Assembly: GCF_014636235.1 (NCBI RefSeq)
Contig: NZ_BMDZ01000056.1
Location: 1-36,207 of the forward strand
DNA: 36,207 bases
Direction: 5' to 3'
From: Tistrella bauzanensis
GTDB lineage: Bacteria > Pseudomonadota > Alphaproteobacteria > Tistrellales > Tistrellaceae
Program-made: the position numbers and the translations under genes
The notes under the pieces: model-generated
Told to the model about the DNA's origin: nothing
The model's database searches: none
Seen by the model: only the letters and a program-made list of their open reading frames with translations
Shown: positions 9,059 through 20,722 of the stretch, piece by piece
Position numbering within the stretch: position 1 is the stretch's first letter
How the letters are laid out: every line of letters starts with the position of its first letter

Positions 9059-10690
9059 GTGTACGGACTGATGCAGGACAGATCACTGCTGATCTCGTCG
9101 ATCATCGAGCATGCGGCCCGCTGTCATGGCGGCACCGAAATCGTCACGCGCACGATCGAGGGGCCGATCCACCGCAGCAGCTATGGCGAGATCAACCGGC
9201 GGGCGAAACGGCTGGCGAATGCGCTGGCGGCGCTGGGCGTTCATGCCGGCGACCGGGTGGCGACCCTGGCCTGGAACACCCATCGCCATTACGAGCTGTA
9301 TTTCGGCGTCTCAGGGTCGGGCGCCGTGCTGCACACGGTCAATCCCCGGCTGTTCCGCGACCAGATCGCCTATATCATGAACCATGCCGGCGACCGGGTG
9401 GTGTTCGTCGATCCCAATCTGGTCGAGGTCGCGGAAAGCGTGGCCGCCGATCTGCCCGGCGTCACCACCTGGGTGATCATGGCCGATGCCGACCAGATAC
9501 CCGACACCACCCTGCCCGGCGCGCTCTGCTATGAAACCCTGATCGCGGCGCAGCCTGAGGACTATGTCTGGCCGGATCTGGACGAGAACACCGCCGCGAC
9601 GCTCTGCTACACATCGGGCACCACCGGCAACCCCAAGGGCGTGCTCTACAGCCACCGGTCCACCGTGCTGCACGGCATGATGACCTGCACGGCGGACAGC
9701 TCGGCCGCCGTCTCGGCCAGGGACAGCATCCTGCTGATCGTGCCGCTGTTCCACGCGAATGCCTGGGGCGTGCCCTATGCGGCAGCCATGGCCGGCGCCA
9801 GGATGGTCATGCCGGGCCACCGCCTGGATCCGGTCAGCCTGGCCGGACTGATCAATGGCGAGGGCATCACCCTGAGCGGCGGCGTCCCCACGATCTGGCT
9901 GAACTATCTTCAGCACATCGACCAGAATCCCGACGCCCGCCCCACCCGGCTGAAGCGGATCTTCGTTGGCGGCAGCGCCATGCCGCGCGTGCTGATGGAA
10001 CGGTTCGAGCGCGATTACGGTATCACCATGGTCCATGCCTGGGGCATGACCGAGACCAGCCCGCTGGTGACCGTGGCCCTGCCGCTGGCCCGCCATGACG
10101 GGCTGAGCGAGGACGACGACCGCACGCTCCGGCTCAGCCAGGGCCGGCCGGTCTTCGGCACCGAGGTGCGGATCGTGGGCGAGGACGGGGGCATCGCAGC
10201 CCATGACGGCCGCACGCCCGGCCATGTCCAGGTGCGCGGCCCCTGGATCGTGAAGGGCTATTTCGGCCGCGACGAGCCGGCGGTCGACGCCGATAGCTGG
10301 TTTCCCACCGGCGATGTCGGCACCATCGACGCCGATGGCTATCTGAGGCTCACCGACCGCACCAAGGACGTGATCAAGTCGGGCGGCGAATGGATCAGCT
10401 CGATCGAGATCGAGAATGAGGCGGTCTCGCATCCGGGGGTACTCGAGGCGGCGGTGATCGGCGTGTTCCATCCGCGCTGGCAGGAACGGCCGCTGCTGAT
10501 CGTCACCCGGAGCGGCGACGCTGATCTCACCCGCGACGGCGTGCTGGCCCATCTGAAGCCGCGCATCGCCAGCTGGTGGATGCCCGATGACGTGGTGGTG
10601 CTGGACGAGTTGCCCCACACCGCCACCGGCAAGATCTGGAAGCTGAAGCTGCGCGAGACGTTCAAGGACTACAAGCTGCCGACGGCGTGA
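9059..10690 (+). CDS. Fatty-acyl/medium-chain acyl-CoA ligase (AMP-forming)
   Basis: A 543-residue adenylate-forming enzyme that activates a carboxylic acid to an acyl-AMP and then to its CoA thioester. The P-loop motif YTSGTTGNPKG starts at residue 184, followed by WGMTETSPL, the hinge segment TGDVGTIDADGYLRLTDRTK with DVIKSGGEWISSIEIE, and the C-terminal lysine motif TATGKIWK. Order, spacing and length fit AlkK-like medium/long-chain ligases, and the TVNPRL and LPLFHANAWG-like stretches (VPLFHANAWGVP here) support that. It starts with GTG at 9059, with GGGAGG 5 bases upstream; ATG 9071 is the alternative. It runs towards mutS, with 27 bp between the stops. The acid it uses is not determined. 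Confidence 0.9.
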   Translation: MYGLMQDRSLLISSIIEHAARCHGGTEIVTRTIEGPIHRSSYGEINRRAKRLANALAALGVHAGDRVATLAWNTHRHYELYFGVSGSGAVLHTVNPRLFRDQIAYIMNHAGDRVVFVDPNLVEVAESVAADLPGVTTWVIMADADQIPDTTLPGALCYETLIAAQPEDYVWPDLDENTAATLCYTSGTTGNPKGVLYSHRSTVLHGMMTCTADSSAAVSARDSILLIVPLFHANAWGVPYAAAMAGARMVMPGHRLDPVSLAGLINGEGITLSGGVPTIWLNYLQHIDQNPDARPTRLKRIFVGGSAMPRVLMERFERDYGITMVHAWGMTETSPLVTVALPLARHDGLSEDDDRTLRLSQGRPVFGTEVRIVGEDGGIAAHDGRTPGHVQVRGPWIVKGYFGRDEPAVDADSWFPTGDVGTIDADGYLRLTDRTKDVIKSGGEWISSIEIENEAVSHPGVLEAAVIGVFHPRWQERPLLIVTRSGDADLTRDGVLAHLKPRIASWWMPDDVVVLDELPHTATGKIWKLKLRETFKDYKLPTA

Positions 10691-10692
10691 GG

Positions 10693-10716
10693 ACCGCGCC
10701 CCGGAACCGCGCCCCG
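10693..10716. repeat. Short tandem repeat between ligase and mutS stops
   Basis: ACCGCGCCCCG occurs twice at 13-bp spacing in the 27-bp gap between two convergent genes. There is no hairpin and no T-run, so I do not call a terminator. Confidence 0.5.
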
Positions 10717-10717
10717 T

Positions 10718-13591
10718 TCAGCCCCCCGCGTCGCGCAGCAGATCATACAGCAGGTCGAGTGCGGCGCGGGGCGTGAGGTCGTCGGGGTCGATGGCGGCGA
10801 GCCGGGCCTTCAGGGCCAGCGCCGCCACGGCTTCCGGGTCCGGCTCCGGGTCTGGTTGCGCGGCCGCCGCCGGCGCGTCGGGCAGGCGCAGGCTCGCGAA
10901 CAGCGGCAGGTCGTCTGTCAGCTTCGCCGCCGGCGAGCCGGTCTCGCCACGCTCGATCTGACCCAGAACCGCCTCCGCCCGCCGGATCACCCGCTTCGGC
11001 AGACCCGCCAGCCGGGCGACATGAATGCCATAGGACCGGTCGGCGGCGCCGGCTGCCACTTCGTGCAGGAACACCACATCGCCCTGCCATTCCTTGATCC
11101 GCATGGTGTGGCACGACAGCCGGTCGAGCCGCGCCGCCAGCGCGGTCAATTCATGATAATGGGTGGCGAACAGCCCCCGGCAGCGGTTCACGTCATGCAG
11201 ATGCTCAACCACCGCCCAGGCGATCGACAAGCCATCCCAGGTGGACGTGCCACGGCCGATTTCGTCCAGGATCACCAGCGCGCGGGGGCCGGCATGGTTC
11301 AGGATGGTCGCGGTCTCGACCATCTCGACCATGAAGGTGGAACGGCCGCGCGCCAGATCGTCGGCCGCGCCCACCCGGCTGAACAGCCGGTCGACCACGC
11401 CGATCCGGGCACGGGCCGCCGGCACGAAGCTGCCGGCCTGCGCCATCACCGCGATCAGCGCGTTCTGGCGCAGAAAGGTGCTCTTGCCGGCCATGTTCGG
11501 GCCGGTCAGCAGCCACAGGCCGGGCCCGCCCCCCGCGGCCGGCGCCGCATCCGGCGCCATGACGGCATCGGCCGCACCGGGGGCATCGCCATCACCGCCC
11601 GGTTCGCCATTCCCGCCCAGATCACAGTCATTGGCGACGAAGCGCGTGCCGCCATTGGCCTCGACGAAGGCCTCGACCACCGGGTGGCGCCCGCCCTCGA
11701 TCGCGAAATTCAGGCTGTCGTCGATCAGCGGGCGGACATAATTGCGGCCGCGCGCCAACTCGGCCAGCGCCGCCGATACGTCCAGCACCGCCAGCGACCC
11801 GGCGCAGGCGGCGATGCCGTCGGCCGCCGCCATCACCTCGGCGATCAGCGCCTCGAACGCCTCAAGCTCGGCGGCCAGGGCCTGATCGGCGGCACGGGTC
11901 AGCCGGGTTTCCAGCTCGCCCAATTCCACGGTGGTGAAGCGCACCGCATTGGCCAGGGTCTGGCGATGGATGAAGCGGGTGTCCTGCACCAGCTTGTCGC
12001 CATGGGCCGGCGTCACCTCGATGAAGAAGCCCAGCACATTGTTGTGGCGCACCTTCAGCGAGGAAATGCCGGTGTCGCGACGATGGGCGCCTTCCAATGC
12101 CGCGATATGGCGCCGGCCTTCGGTCGCCAGCGATTTCACCTCGTCCAGCGCCACATCGAAATGGCGGGCGATGAAGCCGCCATCGCGGGCCAGCAACGGC
12201 GGCTCGGCCACCAGCGCCGTGCGCAGCCGGTGGGCCAGGGCGCCGTGATGGCCCAGCGCCGGCAGGCCATCGGCCAGTTCCGCCGGCAGAATGCCGTCGC
12301 CCAGCGGCGCCGGGTCCGAGACTCCCAGCCGGGTCAGCCGGTCGCGGATCAACCCCGCCTGATGCAAGCCGTCGCCGATCGCCCTGAGGTCGCGCGGGCC
12401 GCCCCGGTTCAGCGACAGCCGTTGCAGGGCGCGTTCCAGATCGGGCATGCCATCCAGCAACCGGCGCAGATCCGCGCACAGATCCTCGTCGGCCAGAAGA
12501 TGGTCCACCGCGTCCAGCCTGCGGCCGATCGCCGCCGGATCAGTCAGCGGCGCGCCCAGCCGGCGCGCCAGCAGCCGGGCGCCGGCGCCGGTGACGGTCA
12601 GATCCATCAGCCCCAGCAGGCTGCCGCGGCGTTCACCGGTCATGGTCTGCACCAGTTCCAGGCTGCGGCGGGTGGCGGGATCGATCGCCATCACCGTATC
12701 GGCCGCCTGACGATGAGGCGCCGCCAGATGCGGCACCCGGCCCTTCTGGGTCAGCGAGACATAATCGATCAGCGCACCGCAGGCCGCCGCCTCGGCCCGG
12801 CTTTCGATGCCGAAGGCATCGAGCGCACCCACGCCGTAATGCTCCATCACCCGCCGGCCGGCGGCGGCGGGGTCGAACAACGCCGCCGGCTGCGGGGTCA
12901 GCGCGGGGCCAAGCTCCCCCAGCAGGGGGCCGAATTCGGGGCGTGCCAGCAGCCGGTCCGATACCACCAGCTCGCATGGGTCCAGCCGCGCCAGTTCCGC
13001 CGCCAGCGCCGACGCCTCGACCCCGGTCACGGCGAATTCGCCGGTCGAGATATCCACCCAGGCCAGAGCGAGCCGGCCATCGGCGCGGGCCAGCGCCGCC
13101 AGATTGTTCGACCGGCGGGCATCGAGCAGTGTGTCTTCGACGATGGTGCCCGGCGTCACCACCCGCACCACCTCGCGCCGGACCAGCGCCTTGTAGCCGC
13201 GCTGGCGGCGCGCCTCGGCCGGGTCTTCCACCTGTTCGCAGATCGCGACCCGGTGGCCGGCGCGGATCAGCCGCGACAGGTAATGCTCGGCCGCATGCAC
13301 CGGCACGCCGGCCATGGGGATGTCCTCGCCCTTGTGCTGGCCGCGCCGGGTGAGGGTGATGTCCAGCGTCCGCGCGGCGAGCACCGCATCGTCGAAGAAC
13401 ATTTCATAGAAGTCGCCCATCCGATAGAACAGCAGACAGCCCGGATGGTCGCGCTTCACCGCCAGATACTGGGCCATCATCGGCGTGGCGCCGGTGATGG
13501 CGGCATCGCTGGCGGCGGAAGCGGCATCGGCGGTGCTCGCAGCGTCATCGTCTGGCCGGTCGTCGCGGCCGCGCGCGCGGGCTCTGGTCAT
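10718..13591 (-). CDS. mutS: DNA mismatch repair protein MutS
   Basis: MutS recognises mismatches and small loops as a dimer and recruits MutL. The mismatch-contact Phe-X-Glu motif is at residues 61-63 (GDFYEMF), in the usual opening [13 protein letters not shown]. Domains follow in order: connector, lever, clamp, and the ATPase with Walker [10 protein letters not shown] near residue 697, Walker [13 protein letters not shown] and ATHYHEL. At 957 residues it is about 100 longer than the E. coli protein. Two parts explain this: an Ala/Asp-rich N-terminal tail of about 35 residues, and a Gly/Ala/Asp/Pro-rich insert at about 652-690 just before Walker A. The ATG at 13591 is chosen by comparison with family length; its ribosome site is weak (AAAGG, 14 bases away) and the frame stays open to 13690. 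It is divergent from maeB, a neighbourhood known from other Alphaproteobacteria. Confidence 0.96.
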   Translation of the reverse strand: MTRARARGRDDRPDDDAASTADAASAASDAAITGATPMMAQYLAVKRDHPGCLLFYRMGDFYEMFFDDAVLAARTLDITLTRRGQHKGEDIPMAGVPVHAAEHYLSRLIRAGHRVAICEQVEDPAEARRQRGYKALVRREVVRVVTPGTIVEDTLLDARRSNNLAALARADGRLALAWVDISTGEFAVTGVEASALAAELARLDPCELVVSDRLLARPEFGPLLGELGPALTPQPAALFDPAAAGRRVMEHYGVGALDAFGIESRAEAAACGALIDYVSLTQKGRVPHLAAPHRQAADTVMAIDPATRRSLELVQTMTGERRGSLLGLMDLTVTGAGARLLARRLGAPLTDPAAIGRRLDAVDHLLADEDLCADLRRLLDGMPDLERALQRLSLNRGGPRDLRAIGDGLHQAGLIRDRLTRLGVSDPAPLGDGILPAELADGLPALGHHGALAHRLRTALVAEPPLLARDGGFIARHFDVALDEVKSLATEGRRHIAALEGAHRRDTGISSLKVRHNNVLGFFIEVTPAHGDKLVQDTRFIHRQTLANAVRFTTVELGELETRLTRAADQALAAELEAFEALIAEVMAAADGIAACAGSLAVLDVSAALAELARGRNYVRPLIDDSLNFAIEGGRHPVVEAFVEANGGTRFVANDCDLGGNGEPGGDGDAPGAADAVMAPDAAPAAGGGPGLWLLTGPNMAGKSTFLRQNALIAVMAQAGSFVPAARARIGVVDRLFSRVGAADDLARGRSTFMVEMVETATILNHAGPRALVILDEIGRGTSTWDGLSIAWAVVEHLHDVNRCRGLFATHYHELTALAARLDRLSCHTMRIKEWQGDVVFLHEVAAGAADRSYGIHVARLAGLPKRVIRRAEAVLGQIERGETGSPAAKLTDDLPLFASLRLPDAPAAAAQPDPEPDPEAVAALALKARLAAIDPDDLTPRAALDLLYDLLRDAGG

Positions 13592-14065
13592 TGGGCGGCT
13601 CTGCCTTTCGGTGAGGGTCTTGTCCTTGAGACGGGCGCCGCCGACCCTAACGCGACCACCGGCACGGCGACAAGCTGCACGGATGGGCACGCCTGTGCGG
13701 CGACCCTGTGGCAGTGGAGGCGCCCCCGTGTTTCAGCCGTCGACAGGCGAACCGCGTTCGGCTATAAAAATCCGACTGTCGCGTTAAATTGGAATAATAA
13801 TACCGGAAACAGATGATTTATATAACAGCATGACCTACCTGAGGATGCCCGCCAGCCGATGACGGCAGATCCGGCATCCAGACCCCGGCCGCGCGGATGC
13901 CCCGCATCCGGCCCCAATCATGTCGCGCGACGGCTCCGTGAAATTTCGTTACATTAATGGCCTTTTCGTAACCCGCGTCAGGCGCGCAATCCGCGTCCGG
14001 GTTACGGTCGACGGTCGGGCCGTCACATCACCACCAGAAGAATGATCACCCGAAGGGCAAGCCGG
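13592..14065. other. mutS/maeB divergent spacer with an AT-rich core
   Basis: The 474-bp spacer holds the promoters of both genes. Bases about 13760-13830 are strikingly AT-rich for this genome (runs such as TATAAAAAT, GGAATAATAATACC and GATTTATATAAC). A perfect hairpin CGGATGC-ccc-GCATCCG lies at 13894-13910, with a third GCATCC copy at about 13874-13879. A further pair GTTAC...GTAAC (13948-13972, 15-bp spacer) sits 94 bp before the maeB start. I see no small gene with a ribosome site here. Confidence 0.6.
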
Positions 14066-16363
<2,298 letters not shown>

Positions 16364-16400
16364 TCCACGCGGGTGCCCATCCAGGCCATACCCGGCCATA

Positions 16401-16439
16401 ACGACGCGCGCAAGCCCCCGCCGGGTTTGCGCGCGTCGT
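16401..16439 (+). terminator. Strong hairpin after maeB
   Basis: A 17-bp stem with a single G-T pair (arms 16401-16417 and 16423-16439, loop CCGCC) starts 37 bases after the maeB stop. No T-run follows, but stem strength and position fit a terminator separating maeB from phoR. Confidence 0.7.
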
Positions 16440-16479
16440 CGTGTCGGGGCAGGCTTGTCTCGCTTTGAGTTACGCGAAA

Positions 16480-16497
16480 CTTTCATCCCGCGACAGT
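16480..16497 (+). promoter_or_regulatory. Possible degenerate PHO box upstream of phoR
   Basis: CTTTCAT followed by 4 bases and CGACAGT, 76 bp before the phoR start. The first half matches a PhoB half-site as seen upstream of phoX; the second is poor. Listed only because phoR is often in the Pho regulon. Confidence 0.2.
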
Positions 16498-16572
16498 TGA
16501 CCGGCGCCGTGGCTCGGGCAGTCTGTCGGGTCGCGCCGGTCATGAGGGACCGGGCGCTGGCGGAGACAAGGC

Positions 16573-18021
16573 ATGGCTGGTTTCGACCGCAGCGAGATCA
16601 CACGACTTCTGGGGGCGACCGCGGCGATCGCCGCACCATCGGCCGGTACGCTGGCGGGGCTGGGCCTCGTCGGCGCCCTGTCGTGGTGGTGGGCGGTGGC
16701 CGGCATGCTGGTGGCGCTCGCAGGCTCGATCGCGGTGGCGCAGCTTCTGCTGGGTGGCTTTCATGCCCTGCGCGATTTTGCCGAGGCGCTGGCCCAGGGT
16801 GAAGAGCGTCCCGCACCGCCCCCCGGTGGACGGATCGTACAGGACATCGCCCGCGCCATGCTGCGGCTGTGGCTGAAGGAACGCCGGCGCACCGAGCGTC
16901 TGGCGATCCAGGCCAGCGATTTCGCTCAGATTCTGGACCGGCTGCCATTGCTGGTGCTGACGGTGGACGAACGCATCCGCATCCGCTCGGCCAATCGCGC
17001 TGCCGAAGAGGCGATGGGCGAGGGTCTGGTCGGGCGCGAACTGGTGGCGGTGCTGCGCCATCCGGCGCTGCTGGATGCGGTGGATCAGGCGCTGGTGCGT
17101 GGCGATTTCGCCGATGTGGTGTTTTCCACCGCAGCACCCGACCGGCGGGAATACAAGGCCCATGTCGAGACCCTGCGCGCCGGCGACGATCCGGGCGATG
17201 CCCGCCGCGCGGTGATCGCCCTGCATGACCTGACCCAGATCCGCAAGCTGGAACAGATGCGCGCCGATTTCGTCGCCAATGCCAGCCACGAGATCCGCAC
17301 GCCGCTCGCCACCCTGATCGGCTTCATCGAAACCCTGCGCGGCCCCGCCAAGGACGACCCGGAGGCGGCCGAGCATTTCCTGTCGATCATGGACGATCAG
17401 GCGCGGCGGATGTCGCGGCTGGTCAACGACCTGCTGTCCTTGTCGCGTATCGAGATGAACGAACACATGCCGCCGGCCCAGGCGGTCGATCTGGTCGATG
17501 TGGTCGACGATGTCATCTCAGGGCTGGAATTCAAGGCCCGCGCCCGCGGCATCGAGATCGAGGTCGGCGCCGAACCCGGCCTGCCCTCGGCGCTGGGCGA
17601 TGCCGATGAACTGGCCCAGGTGGCGCAGAACCTGATCGACAACGCGATCAAATATGGCCGCAATGACAGCCGGATCACGGTCAGGCTGTTCCGCACCACC
17701 CAGGCGCCGCGCCCGGTGGGGCTGGCGGCGGTGATGGACGCGGTGGCGTTCTCGGTGACCGACCAGGGCGACGGCATCCCGCGCGAGCACCTGCCCCGGC
17801 TGACCGAGCGCTTCTATCGGGTCGACAGCGCCCGGTCGCGTCAGGTCGGCTCCACCGGGCTTGGCCTCGCCATCGTCAAGCACATCATCAACCGCCATCG
17901 CGGCCACCTCGCCATCGACAGCAAGTCCGGCGAGGGCAGCAGTTTCACCATCTTCCTGCCGGTCGCCGGGACGGCGGACGGCGCCAGGGCGGTCAGGTCA
18001 TCCGCAGCCGCACCTCGCTGA
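16573..18021 (+). CDS. phoR: Phosphate regulon sensor histidine kinase PhoR
   Basis: A 482-residue membrane histidine kinase that phosphorylates PhoB when phosphate is scarce, under control of PstSCAB and PhoU. Two hydrophobic segments occur at about residues 25-60 (around [20 protein letters not shown]), followed by a short linker and a PAS domain (about 112-220: [20 protein letters not shown]). The phospho-acceptor is His239 in the H-box [20 protein letters not shown]. The N-box is [11 protein letters not shown], and G-boxes DQGDGIP and [13 protein letters not shown] follow, with [13 protein letters not shown]. All are the PhoR pattern. GGAG lies 7 bases before the ATG. Unlike the usual arrangement, pstS is 7 kb away, and the last 29 bp of phoR overlap the end of coaA on the other strand. 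Confidence 0.9.
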   Translation: MAGFDRSEITRLLGATAAIAAPSAGTLAGLGLVGALSWWWAVAGMLVALAGSIAVAQLLLGGFHALRDFAEALAQGEERPAPPPGGRIVQDIARAMLRLWLKERRRTERLAIQASDFAQILDRLPLLVLTVDERIRIRSANRAAEEAMGEGLVGRELVAVLRHPALLDAVDQALVRGDFADVVFSTAAPDRREYKAHVETLRAGDDPGDARRAVIALHDLTQIRKLEQMRADFVANASHEIRTPLATLIGFIETLRGPAKDDPEAAEHFLSIMDDQARRMSRLVNDLLSLSRIEMNEHMPPAQAVDLVDVVDDVISGLEFKARARGIEIEVGAEPGLPSALGDADELAQVAQNLIDNAIKYGRNDSRITVRLFRTTQAPRPVGLAAVMDAVAFSVTDQGDGIPREHLPRLTERFYRVDSARSRQVGSTGLGLAIVKHIINRHRGHLAIDSKSGEGSSFTIFLPVAGTADGARAVRSSAAAPR

Positions 18022-18973
18022 TCGTGTGATCACCCGCCTTGCGCAGCACCAGATCGGCGCGCTTGCGGGTCGGCAGGATGTTGTCGTGCAGGTTCACCCG
18101 GTTGATCGTCTGCCAGATGCCGCGCGCGGTTTCCACGGCCGCATCGTGGCTGAGGTCACGGTAATGGTGGAAATAGGAGGATGGATTCTGGAAGGCGGTT
18201 TTCTGCAACAGCAGGAAACGTTGCACATACCAGGCGGCGACATCGGCCTCGTCGGCATCAAGATACATCGAGATGTCGCAGAAATCCGAAACCACCACAC
18301 TGCTGGTCGGGTTCACCTGCAACAGGTTCAGCCCTTCCAGGATCAGGATGTCGGGCTGGCGGACGCTCTGGCCGGCATCCGGCACGATGTCATAGCTCAG
18401 ATGTGAATAGACCGGCGCCTCGACCATTGGTTCGCCGGCCTTCACCGCCGCCAGGAAGCGGATCATCGCCGCCGTGTCATAGCTTTCGGGGAAGCCCTTG
18501 CGGGTCATCAGCCCGCGCTCCTTCAGCACCCGGGTGGGATACAGGAAGCCGTCGGTGGTGACCAGATCGACCCGGGGATGATCGGGCCAGCGCGCCAGCA
18601 GCGCCCGCAGCACGCGCGCGAAGGTGCTCTTGCCCACAGCGACACTGCCCACCACCGCGATCACATAAGGTGGCCGCTTGACCGGCCGGCCAAGGAAGGC
18701 ATCCTTCACCTGGCCCAGCTGGCGCGCCGCAGCCACATGCAGGTTCAGCAGCCGCGACAGCGGCAGGAACACCTCTTCGACATCGGCGATGCCGATCGGA
18801 TCCTGCAGGCCGCGCAGCGCCGCCAGATCGTCTTCAGCCAGGGTCATCGGGGTGTTGGCGCGCAAGGCCGCCCAGCCCGGCCGGTCGAAGGTCATGTATC
18901 CCGGCCATTCCACCGGCACCGCGTGGCCGTCGGCGGCTCGCATGCCCTCCGGCTGGCTGTCTGTGTCCGACAT
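17993..18973 (-). CDS. coaA: Type I pantothenate kinase
   Basis: CoaA phosphorylates pantothenate with ATP, the first committed step of coenzyme A synthesis in the cytoplasm. The 326-residue length matches type I enzymes. The P-loop GSVAVGKST is at residues 109-117; other family signatures are [42 protein letters not shown] and [12 protein letters not shown]. The ATG at 18973 is chosen because GGAG sits 6 bases upstream; the frame is open to 19012. Its 3' end overlaps phoR by 29 bp tail to tail. In many Alphaproteobacteria coaA follows hisE, which is not seen here. It is the only housekeeping gene in the block between phoR and pstS. Confidence 0.94.
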   Translation of the reverse strand: MSDTDSQPEGMRAADGHAVPVEWPGYMTFDRPGWAALRANTPMTLAEDDLAALRGLQDPIGIADVEEVFLPLSRLLNLHVAAARQLGQVKDAFLGRPVKRPPYVIAVVGSVAVGKSTFARVLRALLARWPDHPRVDLVTTDGFLYPTRVLKERGLMTRKGFPESYDTAAMIRFLAAVKAGEPMVEAPVYSHLSYDIVPDAGQSVRQPDILILEGLNLLQVNPTSSVVVSDFCDISMYLDADEADVAAWYVQRFLLLQKTAFQNPSSYFHHYRDLSHDAAVETARGIWQTINRVNLHDNILPTRKRADLVLRKAGDHTISEVRLRMT

Positions 18974-19015
18974 CGGTTGCTCCGTTCCTGCATGATGAAC
19001 CCGATCCCGCACAGA

Positions 19016-19051
19016 CTATGGCAGATCAGCCGGCTATGGCAGATCAGCCGG
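19016..19051. repeat. Perfect 18-bp tandem duplication
   Basis: CTATGGCAGATCAGCCGG occurs twice, head to tail without spacer, 42 bp upstream of the coaA start, in the divergent region shared with the next ligase gene. Confidence 0.95.
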
Positions 19052-19093
19052 TCACCGCGCCCCGGAATCATGCTATGAGCACCGGAGCAACCA

Positions 19094-19106
19094 GTTGCCA
19101 GGCAAC
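19094..19106. promoter_or_regulatory. Palindrome GTTGCC-a-GGCAAC upstream of ligase gene
   Basis: A perfect 6-bp inverted repeat, 26 bp before the ligase start codon, flanked by CAACCAG direct copies (about 19087-19093 and 19105-19111). The position, near a transcription start, fits an operator. Confidence 0.4.
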
Positions 19107-19132
19107 AACCAGAAGCCCACCGGGGAAATGCC

Positions 19133-20665
19133 ATGTCGAATGTGATCCGCAGAAACACCATCAACGACGCCGTGCGCCGTTCCGCCGCCAGGTTCCGCGA
19201 CCAGACCGCGCTGATCCATGGCGAGCGGTGCTGGAGCTTCGCACAGATCAACCGCGCCGCCGACGCCATCGGCCGGCGGCTGCTGGATCTGGGCTTCACG
19301 AAGGGCGACCGGCTGGCGGTCTATGCCCGCAATTCCGATACCTATCTGCTGGTCTGGCTGGGCGCGCTGCGCGCCGGCCTGGTGCATGTGCCGATCAACT
19401 ATGCCCTCACCGAGCCCGAACTGCATTACATCGTCGAACAGTCGGGCGCCCGCGGCCTGATCCACGATCCCGATCTGGCCCGCACCGCGCTGGCGGTGGC
19501 GGACCGTGTGGATCTGCTGCTGTCGGCGCCGATGACCGGCAGTGCCTTCGATCCGCTGGCGATCGCGCTGGCGGCCGACGACGCGGCGCCGCTGGATGCG
19601 GGCGTGGCTGACGAGGACCTTGCCCAGATCCTGTATACGTCGGGCACCACGTCGGCCCCCAAGGGCGCGATGATGACCCACCGCGCGCTGCTGGCCGAAT
19701 ATGCCAGTTGCATCGTCGAGCTGAACCTGAAGGGCAGCGACCGGGCGCTGGCCGCCCTGCCGCTGTATCATTCGGCGCAGATGCACTGCTTCACCATACC
19801 GCAGATCCTGGTCGGCGCCACCTCCATCGTGATCCAGACCCCGGTGCCGGCGCTGTGTCTGGAGCTGATCGAGCGCGAGGCGATCACCTCGTTCTTCGCG
19901 CCCCCGACCGTGTGGATCAGCCTGCTGCGTCACGAGGATTTCGACCGCCGCGACCTCGCCACGCTGACCAATGTCTATTACGGCGCCTCGATCATGCCGG
20001 TGCCGGTGCTTGAGGAACTGCGCCAGCGGCTGCCCGGCGCCCGGCCCTATAACTGCTATGGCCAGAGCGAGATCGGGCCGATCGCCACCGTGCTCGGCCC
20101 CGATGAGCACACCGACCGCCCGGCCTCGGCCGGCCGGCCGGTGATGAATGTGGAAACCCGCATCGTCGACGCGCAGATGAACGACATGGCGCCGGGCGAA
20201 CAGGGCGAGATTGTCCACCGCTCGCCGCAACTGCTGATCGGCTATTGGAACAAGCCCGACGAAACCGAAGAGGCCTTCTCGGGCGATTGGTTCCATTCCG
20301 GCGATGTCGGCTATTTTGACGAGGGCGGATTCCTGTTCGTCGTCGACCGGGTCAAGGATGTGATCAAGACCGGCGGCGTGATCGTGGCCAGCCGTGAGGT
20401 CGAGGACGCGCTGTTCACCCATCCGGCGGTGTCGGAGGTGGCGGTGATCGCCCTGCCCGATCCGAAATGGATCGAGGCGGTGACCGCGATGGTGGTGCTG
20501 CGCCCCGGCCACGAGGTCGATGCCGAAACCCTGATCGCCCATGCCCGCGAGCGTCTGGCCGCCTATAAGGTGCCGAAGACCGTCCACTTCATCGACGCCC
20601 TGCCGCGCAACACCGCCGGCAAGATCCTGAAGCGCACGCTGCGCCAGGATTTCGCAGAGGGCTGA
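19133..20665 (+). CDS. Acyl-CoA ligase (AMP-forming), FadD-like
   Basis: A 510-residue adenylate-forming acyl-CoA ligase. The ATP motif YTSGTTSAPKGAMMTHR begins at residue 168; then LPLYHSAQMHCF, the NCYGQSEIGP motif in place of the usual YG-T-E, the hinge block HSGDVGYFDEGGFLFVVDRV with KDVIKTGG, and the lysine motif RNTAGKILKRTLR. Overall it resembles class I fatty or aromatic/steroid side-chain acid ligases; substrate not readable. It shares little beyond the motifs with the ligase at 9059, so the two are not a recent duplication. GGGGAAA lies 6 bases before the ATG. It converges with the TetR gene across a shared hairpin and belongs to the block with the esterase and monooxygenase, where it could activate the acid released from an ester. 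Confidence 0.9.
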   Translation: MSNVIRRNTINDAVRRSAARFRDQTALIHGERCWSFAQINRAADAIGRRLLDLGFTKGDRLAVYARNSDTYLLVWLGALRAGLVHVPINYALTEPELHYIVEQSGARGLIHDPDLARTALAVADRVDLLLSAPMTGSAFDPLAIALAADDAAPLDAGVADEDLAQILYTSGTTSAPKGAMMTHRALLAEYASCIVELNLKGSDRALAALPLYHSAQMHCFTIPQILVGATSIVIQTPVPALCLELIEREAITSFFAPPTVWISLLRHEDFDRRDLATLTNVYYGASIMPVPVLEELRQRLPGARPYNCYGQSEIGPIATVLGPDEHTDRPASAGRPVMNVETRIVDAQMNDMAPGEQGEIVHRSPQLLIGYWNKPDETEEAFSGDWFHSGDVGYFDEGGFLFVVDRVKDVIKTGGVIVASREVEDALFTHPAVSEVAVIALPDPKWIEAVTAMVVLRPGHEVDAETLIAHARERLAAYKVPKTVHFIDALPRNTAGKILKRTLRQDFAEG

Positions 20666-20688
20666 CCCGCCGCCACCCCACAGCCGAT

Positions 20689-20722
20689 GAGACGCGCGGG
20701 CTCAGTCGGGCCCGCGCGTCTC
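20689..20722. terminator. Bidirectional hairpin between ligase and tetR genes
   Basis: A 12-13-bp perfect stem (GAGACGCGCGGG / CCCGCGCGTCTC, 8-10-nt loop). It starts 24 bases after the ligase stop and contains the last codons and the stop of the TetR gene, so one structure can serve both convergent genes. No T-run. Confidence 0.6.

Noticed and set aside
10856-13816. A 986-codon open frame on the plus strand opposite mutS, and similar long frames opposite maeB (13949-15805), the monooxygenase (22974-24857) and phoX (31892-34162)
   Set aside because: They are antisense shadows caused by high GC: composition is rich in Arg, Gln, His and Gly, no domain is readable, and the opposite strand carries complete known proteins.
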